DNA from: Rhynchonema sp. JSB1_4
Lineage: Eukaryota > Nematoda > Chromadorea > Monhysterida > Xyalidae
Assembly (NCBI GenBank): GCA_030248065.1
Contig: JASAMV010004774.1
Coordinates: forward strand, 21,807-85,806
Direction: 5' to 3'
Length of the DNA: 64,000 bases
Part shown: one piece after another, positions 1 to 12,652 of the stretch
Layout of the letters: each line of letters begins with the position of its first letter
How positions within the stretch are numbered: the stretch's first letter is position 1
Program-made: the position numbers and the translations under genes
Notes under the pieces: model-generated
The model's input: only the letters and a program-made list of their open reading frames with translations
Database searches by the model: none
Told to the model about the DNA's origin: nothing

Positions 1-237
1 AGCTTTCAAAAAATTGCGCCTGGAGAGTACCTTGGGAAAACTTCTGTTTATTGAAAAAAACACGGGGTGACGAATAAGGGACCGGGCCGATAATCCAAGA
101 CTAATGACTGTTTTTGTTGTTTCATGCGCTATGAATTAGTCCAGGACGAAGCATTGGGTGTTATATGTACCAGTGCTTTTACGATGGCAGGGAAACATTT
201 CGCTGTCTAAAGATACCAATTTTCTTCCATCTTGCAG

Positions 238-3200
238 ACCCCAAATTTCGGCACCGATCCAACGTTCGGCAACGACATTGGCCGTTGGTGACATTGGAGA
301 ACGACCGCGGATCACGAAGACACACGCGAGTGAAGATCATGGCGATGAGCAGGTGGAGAATGTGACGACGACGCCTGGTGAGTCACTTTGCAATATTGGT
401 GCTGTACGCATAACAGGGTGCGCGCTGGGCAACATATCGTGCACAGTGTGTGACGGTGACGCAACGTTTCTGGAATTGTACTGAAACTGGTCCTGAACTA
501 TGGTTCGTCTACCCTCTTCGTAGTGCACCTGGTTATACTTGCATCTCATAACGAACTGAATTTTGTGCCTTGCCCCGGTCGGTTAGGTCACGTTGAAAAC
601 GGCAGGCTGCAGTAGTAATATTGTTGTCGGTAATGTAACGATGATCAGAAATCCAGTTGATTTCCAAATTGTGTTTGCACAAATGGTCCCGTTTGCAGTT
701 CTTCCCGGCACCCTGGTCAAAGGCTGGGACGCCCGCCGTCAACGTCTGTCCAACAAACGTCGCTCGTTCGGTCGGCAGAAACAAACGGCGGACGAACTTT
801 ATACCGCCGGTGAAACATCATCGAATGCGGCGGATGAGATGGGCGCGTCACCGATCACAAAGTCGAGAAACAGGAGAGGGCCACCGCCATCAACGGCGCA
901 GACCAGGATGGCATTCGTGTATGTTTGGGTTGTGCTTGTTCGGTGTTAGTGGACATCTAGATGCTTCCAGTGTTGTCCTACATACTGAACAAAGCAGTGC
1001 GGTACGGTTGATTAGTCCTGCCTGCTCGTTTTGTATCTGTTTTCAAAGGTAGGGTCTTGCACAACTGAGTCAATTTTCCAATTTGGTGCGGTAATTTTTG
1101 TTTTAACTACAACGCCATCCAGCGACCGCGTCCTATTATTTTTGTTCATGTCTTCTGCTGATGTCATCATGAGCGTGAAACATTTTTGATGCTAAAAGTG
1201 TGCACAGCCCCACGGTGGTATTTAGTATGGAAATTTGACTGCAACAACCACAACACCAAACAGCTTATCCTTCATTGGCTGCGCAATTGTCTGAAAAGCT
1301 TATGTTATTCGAGAATTGAACAAGGTAATTGTCGATATTTGATCCGAATGTCTAAACTTATAGTTTTTACAGTGGCTCGCCCCTTCGTTCGGTGCGCAGT
1401 GCCGAATCTCTCATATCATCAATGATGGCACGAGGCAATTCGTGGCGAAAATCGGTGATGGATTCTTTGATGCCACAGCACCAGAATTATGAAACATCGG
1501 TTAGCATGAATGCTTGTTTTGCCAGCCGAGTGATGCTTTACATATGCCAAAGTGACCCAGTATCGTAATTTTTGTACATCAATTTTTTCCTTCCTCCACT
1601 GACGAAATAACAATGAGCATTTGAAATGTGAAGATTAGCTAACGAACAGGCGCGGCTGCAGCAACGCCAGGAACATGCAGATGTCAAGCCGGATGATGGT
1701 TCACGCTGTTGTAACTATGTAGATTTCAAACGTTCCTTGACGACAGTTCAACAACGGTCGCACCAAAAAGACAAAAAGTCGAAATTCAATCAAAAAACCA
1801 TAAACCAATTTCTGCAGCAGCAGCCAGCATTCGAGCGGAACAGTGCGCAGACGCGTTCGATGCACGAATGGAACGGCGGACCAGTACACGCGCCGCCAAC
1901 GGAGACGAATGTCGATGAGGACATCGAGTTGCGCACGCCATTGGCTGACCAAAATCGGACGCCAACTGCTGACAATAGATTGAATCGCACTTATGATTCG
2001 GTGCGTCGGGTGGTTTGGGTCTGGTTGGTCTAAAAAATGGTGCTTGCTTGTTACTATAATTCGAGATCTTCGGGGCGTGTATCAAACTTCACGGTCCTGG
2101 CCCGGTTTTGTTCGCGTGACTTCTTCTGATAGGTTTTCTCGAGTTTTTTGATGTCACTAATCGGCACCTAGCATACGAGTCGTTCTGGACCGATCAGCGA
2201 GTTTGAAACACCGCCCATGGTTTATCTTAACGTTTGGCATTTCTCTTACACGGTGCACGTATGGCACCCAGACTTAATCAAATGGCATTTACAAGGAAAG
2301 TAGTCAATCAATCAGCGTGCCAACCGTGCTGGAATATCTTCAGTGTCTGCTGAGACAAAGCGTTCCGATACTCAGGGCAGGCCATCACGTTTCAACATTA
2401 TGTGTCTTACACGAAATCGAACTTGAAATTCCGCTGATGCTTCAAGCGGGAATGACCTTAATTAATGACATCCACTCTGCAATCCTTCCGACGCTACCCG
2501 ACATGACACGATAAATCTCTTGAAAGAAAAATGATACCATTCACCCCACTCAACAAATCACGATAACCAATTGCAGCCCGGCTACCTGCGCATCGCGAAT
2601 ACGACTGATTCGGATAGTCCCCGCAGTTCGTCAGTGCTGAGCAATCGAACCAATGACGGTGCAAACATGAACAACAACAGCAATACTAGTCAGATTAATG
2701 GACAGACACCGCGGTCGGAAGCGGCCAGATTCATTGCGTCCGTGTTTGCTGCGAACGATGATCAGAAACACAGGTGTGTTCAGTTTGTGGTATAAAGTGG
2801 TGGAAATTTGAGTTTTGGCTTTATTATTGTTCCTCCATGGTTTCGATTTATCGTCAAGCGTTAAACTGAGTAGTAATGTTAAAGCTGGGCTTGTCGGGTC
2901 TTAGCCGCGTGAAGCATCAGTTCAGTCCAACTCTTTCACGGTCTTGAACAATGATGATCTCACGTCCAACTGCAACGTTCCTCTTTCGCGCAACAAATTC
3001 AAACGCTAGTGCGTGTGAAAAACTCGTTGTGGCGCGTGTTACCACTTGCGACTGTCAAGTTTTGGGTTCCAAATTTATTATCACGAGTTGAACGCCTCAT
3101 CAGCGTTGTAGCGCGTCTTCGTATTCTAAGTCGTTCAGCGCTGAAACATGAGTTCTCGTTTCTGTCGTACTCCACCGACATGCACTGCTTCCAACTATAA

Positions 3201-6200
3201 CTTCAAAAACACAATTTTATCAAGCATTTCTCAACTTATTTATAATGCCACTGTGCTTCCAGTCCATCGCAGCCGCTCGATCCGCGTATGACCGCTGCCA
3301 TCTCATCGTCATCCACCAATTCATCGTCAATCACGTTCGCTACCGAATTCCGTCAGGCCATTGGTTGGTGCGGGGGATGCTACAGTTATGCGTTCTTGTT
3401 GTCGCATTTGGTGTCGTCAAATACTATAAGGAATGCTCGTGAAGTTGTCGTTATTGTGTCAACATCAGCTGCAGATTTGGGTGTCCAATGTACTGCTGAA
3501 GTGGAGTTTCTGAGAATTGTGGAGGGGGTCACTCTGGAATTGGACTGCTTTGCCTCCGCCAAAGATATTTCGCAGCAAATGGATTTGTCCATTCTTCTGA
3601 ACTGATTGCTTGGTTGCATCATTGCGAATAAAATGAAACATCATCCAATCCATGCATGCATTGCAGGCAGTCAAGCACCGAGTCAACGTGGTGACGATGT
3701 TGTATCGGATGTGGGTGTGATCATGACCGATCGATCGCCTCGCCCATCACACAGCGATCGATTTGTGCCATATCCCAAATTGAGGACTGCCAGCATGGAG
3801 TGCGTTTACGTTGTGGATTTTGTTTGATTATTTATGTTTTCATGTTTTCAGGTTAAGATTTAGGATCCTACCTACCTATTAGTGCATTTAGTTTTCGGAG
3901 CTCAGGTCTATCTTACATGAAACATCAGCCGACAAGCTGCTGCACTCGTTGCGCTGGCTGCAATGTTTTCCTTACTTTTCGTCTTAACTTTGTGATGACT
4001 TGGGTCAAAGGAACTGATTAGTGGCGTCGAAGCACGATTGTACACATATATTTTGGGCAACGTTGCATGCTTGACGCATAAGATTGTTTGTTTGTCAATA
4101 TTTATCTGAAGTTTTTGAAAATTTTGTTTGTTTCCAATACGTTATGGTACGTGCGTCTCTGCTATCAACATCAGTGCGCCTGCCGTCGAGAAACTAAGTC
4201 ATATTGGCGTGAAACATCAATGTGCGCACCAACATGATTATAACAACTAAACGACAGAAACCCGAATAAATAATCATCCCACACTTACATTAATGTTGCA
4301 GCCTATCCCCCGCCTACCGGCTGCTATCGCTGACCGATTCACGTATCCAACCCGATCCGCCCTCCGTGTCCTCTGCATTCGGCGGGCATGTGGACTTTGT
4401 TGACATCGATGCCGATGACGTCATGTGTGACAGTGTGTTTGTGACGGATGGAATGAGTGATGCGAATGGCAGACGGGATAATGTGGTTAGTTGGAAAATG
4501 ATTTGTTTCTGGTCGCGTTTCATTTCATCTGTATTCGACGTTGTTGAGGTTGCAGGAAACGCAGCTTATAGTGTTCTGCCACATATTTCAATACTAATAG
4601 AGTTCGGTTTGCTCCCAGCAACAGATTGTCAGACTTGTGCTTGGGCAGTGCGTTTAGTGGATTTTCTGATCTAATAGATCGCCTATCTCATGATTTGCAA
4701 CAGCAGATCAGCTGGCTCCCAGATAATTCAACAGGTTGCAACTGCAATCAACTGAGTCTGCTGACAATGTCTCAAGTTAGCCGTGACTCATTTGCAGACC
4801 GTCCCATTATCACCTCCAAGCACCCGTCCCCCAGCGCCACCCAATCTAATCGCCACACGTACAACGGTTGTGCAACGTCGACCCTCTGGCTCACCACAGT
4901 CCGTTGGCGTCAACAATCCTGGGTGCGTGTTTGTGTCGTGTCTTCGGACCTTTTTATTTTATCAATAACTTTTGGCATATTTTCAGGCCCGTTGACACGA
5001 GCGAGAGCAAAATAACCAACCCGACCACGGCCACAGTCTCATTTGGCAAGGCCAATTACATACTGAATACTTTGGATGATGACTTTAGTGTGCCGAATGC
5101 TGCACAGACTTCCACGCCCACTGGTTCGTACAGTGCTAATTGCTAATAACGACCACGGGACCCGGTCTTGTAATTATGCTTCTTTCACGTAATCTTCATA
5201 TTTATGTATTATTGAGTTGGTGCCGACGCAATAAACTAACTAACCACGGGAGCACAGATGTATATCTCCACGTCAATAATGTCCTCTTGTCGGAGGACCC
5301 TATCGGACCAACGTTTAGATAACTGCCCAACTTTCCACCTAAATACTTGTATTCGGTATATCTATCACCTGCGTCTTTATGTGGGACGTGTTTACTCATC
5401 GCGCACGCACTCAAATCCTGTTTTTGTTCGTGTACTGCTTTGATGCGATGCAACAGCTGTGTGGACCTAGATGCCTATTTAGTTGCCCTCATGGTTCCGT
5501 TATCAAAACAGGTGGATACCCAGGTGTAAGAATCTAGATTTCATTCTGATTTTACTTAGTGAAAGAAGAAAATGCGCTACCCTGCTGCCAACAGTCAAAG
5601 GACCGAGCTGATATTTAGTGCGATATTGAAACATTTCATTGTAGAATCAGCACAACAACGCACGCCAGCGAAGAAGAAAACAACGCCTAAGAAAGTGAAA
5701 TCACTGAAAGAGGCTGCTGCTGAAGTGACCCGATATGATAATGTGGACGGGCAATTGGATGGAAATGCTACCGGTTAGGGTCTATGTACATATGTTGTTT
5801 GATTTTGTGTCTGTTTGGACGAGAATGAGAATATCAGTGTTGTGTGCATGAGCACGGTGCATGCCTTTGAATTTACAAAGCATTGAAGTGATTGGTTATA
5901 ATGTCCTTTTGTGATGCATTCACCTAGTTCATAGTGGTTTTATCGGGTGGTATCTCCCTCTTCGGTCACTCAAATGTTCACTGTAAGTGGTAATCTGTCC
6001 ATCGCCACCGACTAGAGTATGTCGAGCTTGACTATAAAGAGCAGAGACTGTTGGATTAAAAATCCAAAAAATCTCGTTTCAGATCATGACATAGACGATA
6101 TGGAGATGGAAAGCAGTGAGCTGATGTCATCGCCACCACAGACGGTGCTACGGCAGAACAGTGATCAAGTGAACAACAATGTGCCACAAAGTGAAACATC

Positions 6201-7082
6201 ATCAAAGTCATTCAACAACAACAGCGGTGGACTGTTTGCGTGTTCATTTGTCAGTGCTACAGCCAATCATCAACGTCGACATCGATCTGCCAGCCAATCA
6301 CCGCCGCCGTCCAAGACTCCGCCCTCCAATGGTTTGAATGGCAGTGGCGCGAAAGTGACCTATCGACACAGTTTGGTCGTTCATCCAAGCACAGTCAATA
6401 ATAACAACAATAATAATGAATTGGAACAATCGAGTTTATTCATGAAACGACGACAGGCGTCGCTGATGATGGATGAACAGGTGGAATTTCTCGCCTTATT
6501 ATTGGAGTTTATAAGGTCGTTGAAACATTTGGCAACTAGCTAGTTGTGCGTTGGGCACGATTTACAACCGGCTGATGTTTCAATTCGTTGCTAAATTTCC
6601 ATGTTAAACGAATATGTAGGTAAATTTTGCCTTGCCGACGCTGCGTCGCTTTGTGAGCAGTTTCGTGTCGAAATCGGTTTTCAACTGCACTAGAACAACA
6701 CCAGGGCAGAAGGAGCTTAAAGTTCAGTGCAAAATTGGTCAATACATAGAAACGCGACCATATAATTCATCATAAGCGAATAATTTTATTTCTTTGGTGA
6801 AAAGCATCTGACAAAGTTTGCTTTCTTCAGCAACCCGGCGTGTTGTTCCAGTCAAACACGACGAAAATCGATGTCAACAGCGATCATACACCATCGTCAA
6901 TGACACCAGCGCGTGAAACATCGCCCATCGACAACAACATAGTGAAATTGCGCGCATCGGCCGACATCACACCGGTTGTGTACGAACCAGTGCACCACAA
7001 AGTGGCTGATGGCACACCTGCCAGTGACACGCAGACAGCACAACAACAACAACATACGAAAGTGACCGTGTATTATTTGTGA
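238..7082 (+). CDS. 3' part of a gene for a long disordered Ser/Asn/Gln-rich protein tail (5' end outside window)
   Basis: Product not recognised. Twelve exons join with matching phases: 238-377, 699-916, 1818-2000, 2577-2773, 3263-3363, 3667-3799, 4302-4485, 4798-4922, 4987-5123, 5651-5773, 6083-6480 and 6831-7082 (TGA). Each begins after a clear CAG and ends before a GT. Together they give about 729 C-terminal residues. The first exon enters in phase 2, so the start lies upstream of the window. The protein has no visible folded domain or membrane segment. It is rich in Ser, Thr, Pro, Asn and Gln, with a basic patch (KGWDARRQRLSNKRRSFGR), a Lys-rich patch (TPAKKKTTPKKVK), poly-Asn and poly-Gln tracts, and the C-terminus TKVTVYYL, which could be a class II PDZ ligand. 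It may be the cytoplasmic tail of a large receptor or channel, but nothing proves that. The choice among splice sites is inferred; a cDNA could move several boundaries. Confidence 0.6.
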
Positions 7083-8502
7083 AATGGAAACTGTTTGCTG
7101 GCATTTATTACGTGACTGTTTTTAACTTGGTGGTCGGTTCTGTCTTGGTCACGTTTTGTATTAAAACAGCCACAATTTTGAAGTTGCCTTGTCCAGGACC
7201 AAGTTAAGCTCGGTCTCAAAATATCTTGAATGCCAGACGTCACGTGGTCAAATCACAGCCGATACGATCACCGAGCATGATACCGAGGTCTTGGCTGCCA
7301 TGAGAAAGTGCTGGATAAATCAGCGGGCATTCAAATGTAAGGGGACACTATGGCCTGACCTGTTGTATTTTTCGACACTCGAGCTGTTTTATTCGTCTAC
7401 CCTACTTGGTGATTGAAAATAATCGTGTTTTGAACATTAAGAATTGTACTGTTGGTTGCCTATCTGCATTATTGCCTCCTTGATTTGGTGTCTGATTCTT
7501 CTTGACTGTGACCGCTTGTACAGCATTCTTTTGTGAAACATCATAATCTTGATTCGTTTGATCGTGTTCGTATTTCGAATCTTCCGATTATATACTTATT
7601 TTGATTGATCATCAAGTGAGCAAAAATTCAGAAAAATTGCCTCTTCTTAGCTTTAAATTTCGAATAAGGGTATCCGTCTTCCCGTTTTCGTCTGATTTTA
7701 TGCATTTTTCGTCTTGCGTGCTGCATTGGTCTTGTTTATTTTTCCATTTATTCTTGCAGTTCATTATATCATTCTAACAAGAGGTGCCATTTTCTTGCTT
7801 TTTCTGCTTTTTATTCCATAATTGGCATACACACATGCAAACTCTATTACGTGCGCTTCTTCATTCATAGTGCTTGCTCTTGCCCAGCATTGATTTGTGA
7901 ATAATTCTGTTTGTTTTTTGTACAAAGGTTGAACTTAACAGCTTTTCCGGTTTTTGTTTTCAAAGCATATTGGAGCTGAACCTTTCTGCTTTCGTGTGCA
8001 TAATTAAATGGAACAACCCCACCCGTTTCATACACGCCGGTACTGTATTTTTGTAATCAAATATGTTATATTTACTTACAATTATTATTATTCTATTGAT
8101 TTGTGTGCGAACAGAACATTGATTTACTTTTATTTATTATTAACCCGAATAAAATAAAATAACCGATTGATTGTTGGCTGGTCGAAATACATAGTTCACA
8201 TGAGAAGCAACATCACAAAGCTTGGTTACCTGCCCGGCTCTGCCAAGCAAATCATCAATTATGTCGAGAAAATGTTGCGTTAGCCAACCTTTTTTCAAGT
8301 GAATCAATCGCTGTGTATGACGCCAGTTTACCTCGGATTTGCCGTTGATCCGTTATCAACCACTCCGCAACAACAGGTGAAATACTCCCGAGCAAAGGGT
8401 GGAGACCGTTATCTGAATTTGGGCTTGATACAAAAACATTCTCCAAAATTCATGCCAAATTTCACTGATCAAAGAACAATCAAACACTAACTCCACCAGA
8501 TC
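7083..8502. other. Spacer and probable 3' UTR, no gene seen
   Basis: About 1.4 kb of T-rich sequence after the first gene. The nearest good polyadenylation hexamer is at 8148-8153, which would give a 3' UTR of about 1 kb. One copy of TGAAACATCA lies at 7533. No open frame here has splice sites or composition that suggest coding. Confidence 0.4.
8148..8153 (+). terminator. Candidate polyadenylation signal of the first gene
   Basis: AATAAA, directly followed by a second overlapping AATAAA-like run, about 1.07 kb after the stop codon at 7082. It is the first clear hexamer on the + strand before the next gene starts at 8503. Use is inferred. Confidence 0.35.
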
Positions 8503-9653
8503 ATGATGTTTCACCTCCTAATCACCCTACTTCCCTTGATGCTCCTGATTTGTAAAGGCGATGACGACGAGCAAAAAAAGAATCTGGAAATAATGCGCCC
8601 AATCGCAAATGTCTATAAACCACAGATGATCAATGAAGCGATGAGTGATCAAAATGATTCAGGTTCACCAATATTGATGAACACGTTGGATCGACTGCCA
8701 GCTGGTGGACAGAATCTGCTCAGACCCGGATCTCTGGAAGAGATGATTATCGATCAAATTATGAATTTCACAAACGGTGCGTGTTTTTGCGGAATTTTCG
8801 ATCACTGGAGAATAACAAACAAATAGATTATCCAATGCTGACCACCTTTGTGCTTGTGTCCCACCAAGTGTGTTTTTTTGCGAGCTCGGCTCGTCTGCGT
8901 ATTTCTGGGGTCACGTGGACGTTAACGCGTTCGCACTGACGATGACCTGGTGCACCGCCCATCTGTGTAAACAGGTCGAGACGGACAACCGCAAAGAAAA
9001 CATGTTGCCCATAACCTGATTATAGCGACAGATTCTATGCCAAATTTTGGTGATATCGGCGACTGGCTGACGTGGCTGCCAATCCCACTGCCAACTGGCA
9101 TCTTTCCCACAATAGCGACAAAACGACCACCTGTCACTGAAGAAGAAGAGAAAGACAAGGAAGAGAAGGTATAGCCCACAACGGTTGTATTCTAACCATG
9201 AAGACCTTGCAACTTTAATTTAAATCTTGATTCTAACCTTTAAATAGTGACATGGTAGGTACCGGCATTTTTGGTTGCTTGTGACGAATAATAACCTAAA
9301 AGTGATTAATAGCATGGCAAATGGCAGGATCAACTCAATCTAGAGTGGGATCGATTGTCGGCCCAACTGTCGGTCGCTCGTTCATTGCCGCCACTACGAC
9401 GAGGCCAGACTGTATTTGAAGTGTTCTCTTCCACTCAGGATGAAGACAAGCCAACAGAGGTCGAAAACGAAGATGGCAAAAAGAAGAACCCGTTCAGAGA
9501 CGCTGCGGTGACACATCATATGGTTAATTAAATTAGCTTGGCTTTTTTGAAAAATTGCTTCTTTCGCACAAACTGCATACTATTATTCACATTCAGACCG
9601 ATGCCCTGATGCTACTGTGCTTGTGCATCATGCTACAAACGACCGTGTTGTGA
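8503..9653 (+). CDS. Small secreted, probably GPI-anchored protein, four exons
   Basis: Family not recognised. Exons 8503-8776, 9032-9168, 9328-9522 and 9597-9653 (TGA) are phase-consistent (1, 0, 0) and encode 220 residues. The start MMFHLLITLLPLMLLICKG is a textbook signal peptide ending near residue 19. The middle carries an N-glycosylation site (NFT) and a Trp/Pro-rich stretch (GDWLTWLPIPLPTG), then a charged Glu/Lys linker. The last exon encodes only TDALMLLCLCIMLQTTVL, a short hydrophobic end as in GPI-anchor signals. If the donor at 9523 (GTTAAT) is not used, the frame stops after two residues (VN, stop 9529-9531) and gives a soluble form. A polyadenylation signal follows at 9826. Signal-peptide and GPI assignments come from composition only. 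Confidence 0.6.
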
Positions 9654-9825
9654 TAGAAAAACATGAAATCCTGATCCAAATCCGCTGCCCTGATTTTGGT
9701 ATCGACTTGCAAACGCAGCGCGACCCATCGTGAAAAATATTATTACCGAAAAAACGCTGACTGATACGAAAGCTACATATACAATTCCGTTACTGTAACC
9801 ATACTAATTTCTGCTATAAACCCGA

Positions 9826-9831
9826 AATAAA
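9826..9831 (+). terminator. Candidate polyadenylation signal of the secreted-protein gene
   Basis: AATAAA about 170 bp downstream of the stop at 9653 and before the next gene at 9988, a normal distance for a short 3' UTR. Confidence 0.45.
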
Positions 9832-9987
9832 TTAAAGTTGGGCAAGCTGTTTTTATGTCATGTGACATTTCGCTAGTCTATGCCGGGTCCGTGGACCGCT
9901 AGGTCACATCAGTGTGTCGAACTTTTATTTTCACCGATTCCAAATTCAAGTAATCAGCCAAGTTATCCAACCACCCAATCCATAATC

Positions 9988-11149
9988 ATGTCTCCATTCT
10001 GGTCGTTTATCTCCGAATTACTGCTGCTCTGCTGTGTCCCCTACTGCACGGCATTGATGGCTCTCAGCTGGTTGCTATTGGCCGGCTGTGTCGCCAGACG
10101 ATCATATAAAGTCGAGGAGAAAGAGGCGAGTTTTCATTCTAAAATTTTCTTCCCGAGCTTTCGACGTACAGTATGTATGTACATATACATATTAAAAATG
10201 TATGCTGAGTGTACTGAGTGTAGCAATGTTGGGCTGTTTCGCCCTGCTTTCGCAGACAGACCGAGGCGCCAGGGCTCGTCAGTGCGAGCGCCCCTGGCAG
10301 ATTTGCCCCCATAAAGCCCCGCTAGCAGATCTTATTGCTGGGCTGTAACATCACCGCGTGCTTTATGTTAAAAAGCCTTTTTTGAAAAAATTTCAGAGAA
10401 AATCCGGCCGCCAAGCGTCAACGCGTGAGTGGCGTGAAACATCAACCAATCATCAACAACAACAACAACTATGCAGCAGTGAAACATCACCGGATAGAAA
10501 TACAACAAAGAACAACACAACTGCGCCCGAATTTACACCCGAACCACCGAACGCGACGGCGTCCTCTCAATCCCAAAGTCTCGAAACCGCCATACCGGAT
10601 TTGACGACACAAATTTCTTCGACCGAACAGGTGCCTTGTTCCGCAGCAAGTCCAGAGTCGGAGCCTTGCACTGCGATGGAGCCAACAGCAACAACGACCC
10701 CATCCGATCTGACCGCCGTTCAAGATCCGCAATCGTCCAACCATCCATCCGGCGGCGACAAAGCTGAAACATCACTGCAGCAGCCACAACCCCGTCGACC
10801 GACCAGGCTGGTGCGCAAGGCTCCCGGGTGGGTGAAGCCCGTGCCGTGGCCTGCCCCGCCCGGACAAACCGTGCTCAGACCGATACCACCGAAAGTGACC
10901 GCTGTTGTGCAAGAGCAGATCAGATTCGAATGGGTTAGGTGTGGGCTTTGTTTATTTACAGTCATCGGTCTTTATTGGGACACGTTATTGGGATTGCGAC
11001 TGGAGATTTTCGGCGTTTTGCAGCAAAATCCCAATCTGCTTAAACCAATACAAAGCCGACAACAACAATCAAATACTACGACCAGTCACGTGACCAAATC
11101 GCGAGTGGAAACCATGAAGGAAGAACCAGAACTGTGTTGTGTGAAGTGA
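9988..11149 (+). CDS. Membrane-anchored protein with disordered Gln/Thr/Pro-rich tail, three exons
   Basis: Family not recognised. Exon 1 is 9988-10170, ending at a strong donor (GTATGT); exon 2 is 10397-10933; exon 3 is 11024-11149 (TGA). All junctions are phase 0, giving about 281 residues. The N-terminus has Trp/Phe, then a long hydrophobic stretch rich in Leu and Cys (residues about 9-36), then a basic-acidic patch. This fits a signal anchor or membrane hairpin with a cytosolic tail. The tail is low complexity (poly-Gln, Thr/Ser/Pro), then a Pro-rich block (GWVKPVPWPAPPGQTVLRPI), and ends LCCVK. The second intron (10934-11023) is exactly 90 nt with no stop in frame, so it may be retained. 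ATG 9988 was chosen because upstream in-frame sequence lacks this hydrophobic start. Three copies of TGAAACATCA fall in exon 2. Confidence 0.55.
10268..10350 (+). ncRNA. Possible intronic structured RNA (hairpin pair)
   Basis: Inside the first intron of the preceding gene is a strong stem: 10268-10274 pairs with 10292-10298 (7 bp) and 10275-10278 with 10285-10288 (4 bp), around a 6-nt loop with a 3-nt bulge. A weaker stem follows near 10325-10340, then an ACA trinucleotide at about 10348. The two-hairpin layout in an intron resembles an H/ACA snoRNA, but the H box is not convincing. It may only be a structured repeat. Confidence 0.2.
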
Positions 11150-12652
11150 ATGCGAGAAGTTATGAGCGATTGTTGTGATTCACAAACAAAACATCGAAAA
11201 TATTTCAATTTCACATCAGATTCCGAAAAACGACAACCCCAAATTTCAAAATCAGCTAAAGACAATGATTAGTTTTGTATTAAATCACAAATACAAAATA
11301 CTTGAACATGACCAAACTGTAAAAAGTGTCACAGTCTGAAACTGAACGGGCGATCTGAATCCTTTTGATTATCTGGTCAACAATTAACGATGACTGACTT
11401 ACACTGAATAAAGTTTGATCCGGTGTCTAGAAGTGCATACACCTCATCATCTCACCAGCAGGTAAAAAAGATGCCATTTGTGTCACGTGATGGATGCCAA
11501 ACTTGGTGGTCGAATTGGATCTGATAAAATTTGCCTCGGTCACGTCAAAGTGACTTTTTTGTATCAAGGAAAGTTTGATTTGTTTTCAAGTCTGATAGCT
11601 ACGTTTGTTTGTTCCACATCGTTTTGTTCCGTATTTCTTTCTGGTATTGAATCCTGTCGTCAAACCAAGCAATAATACATGAGCCCCAAATGAGAGCGAA
11701 AAAAATCATGTGTGATTTGACGACTTTGTTTGGCGACCTGATTTGCCCACAATCATCTCGTGTTTCTTCGCTTCGCTTCCACACCGTATGCGTTTACGTA
11801 ACACAACTCGTTCAGCATAACTGCCTTGCAAAAACTGGTGTGATAATCTCACTTTTGACAACTTCAATTATGCATGAATATTTTACTGCAATAGCATATA
11901 TCTGAAACGTTTGAGCACTGCAACAAAATTGAGTTAAAGCAAGATCAGAAAGGAAAACGCTACGAAATTAGATTCGTCAGGAATAAAAGGTTGATTTCGA
12001 AAAAGAATAAAAACATATAAAATGTTCGAGACCGCTGAACTTTCGTTGAGCTCGATGCAGTCAGATTGAAAAAAGGTATTCGTAAAAATATAAAGTCGTC
12101 TTAAACAAACCCATCAGCTCAATCAAATCGACAGATATCGATATTGACAAATATATCAACTAAACAAAAAAATAAACGTAATAAATAGAAACGAACACAG
12201 CAAAATGAGCACAATGTTTTTGTCGAAGAAAATTGAACAACGAGTTTGAAACTGACAAGGCACACGCGGACCCTGCGACCCGACACACGATTATGTGATT
12301 ATTGGATTTAATCATGTAGTTTGCATTATGATTCTTGGATACATGGCAGCCAAATTAAATACTCTTGCTCTTATTTGAAAAGAATGCAATACAATGTACT
12401 CTCTGTATAGTGACCCTCCATGTTGTAAAACGACATGTATGGTGAACACTTTTGAGATCTTCTACCTATATGTACGGTATGCAAAAATTGTCATACGGTA
12501 TCCCGTATGAATATTTCCATGTTGACCGAAAACCTCGAATCACGTCACTACAAAGAGGGTAAAGAACGTAGATGGTTGTGTTACAAAATATATATATACT
12601 AAAATCACAACAATATTTACATAAATATTTTACAAATCAATGAATCAGTGCA
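11150..12652. other. Spacer between convergent genes, no gene seen
   Basis: About 1.5 kb, AT-rich, between the stop of the + strand gene and the stop of the FAM184 gene on the - strand. It must hold both 3' UTRs. A + strand AATAAA lies at 11407-11412. No coding signal was seen. Confidence 0.5.
11407..11412 (+). terminator. Candidate polyadenylation signal
   Basis: AATAAA about 260 bp after the stop codon at 11149. It is the first such hexamer downstream of that gene. Confidence 0.45.

Noticed and set aside
4636..4736. Open segment (SDLCLGSAFSGFSDLIDR..) as an extra exon of the first gene
   Set aside because: Its open frame needs phase 2 on entry, while the exon before and the exon after (4798) join directly in phase 0. 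Including it breaks the frame.
10124..10130. GC-AG intron (GAG before GCGAGT) for the 9988 gene
   Set aside because: A normal and stronger GTATGT donor lies 46 nt downstream in the same phase, so a rare GC donor is unnecessary.
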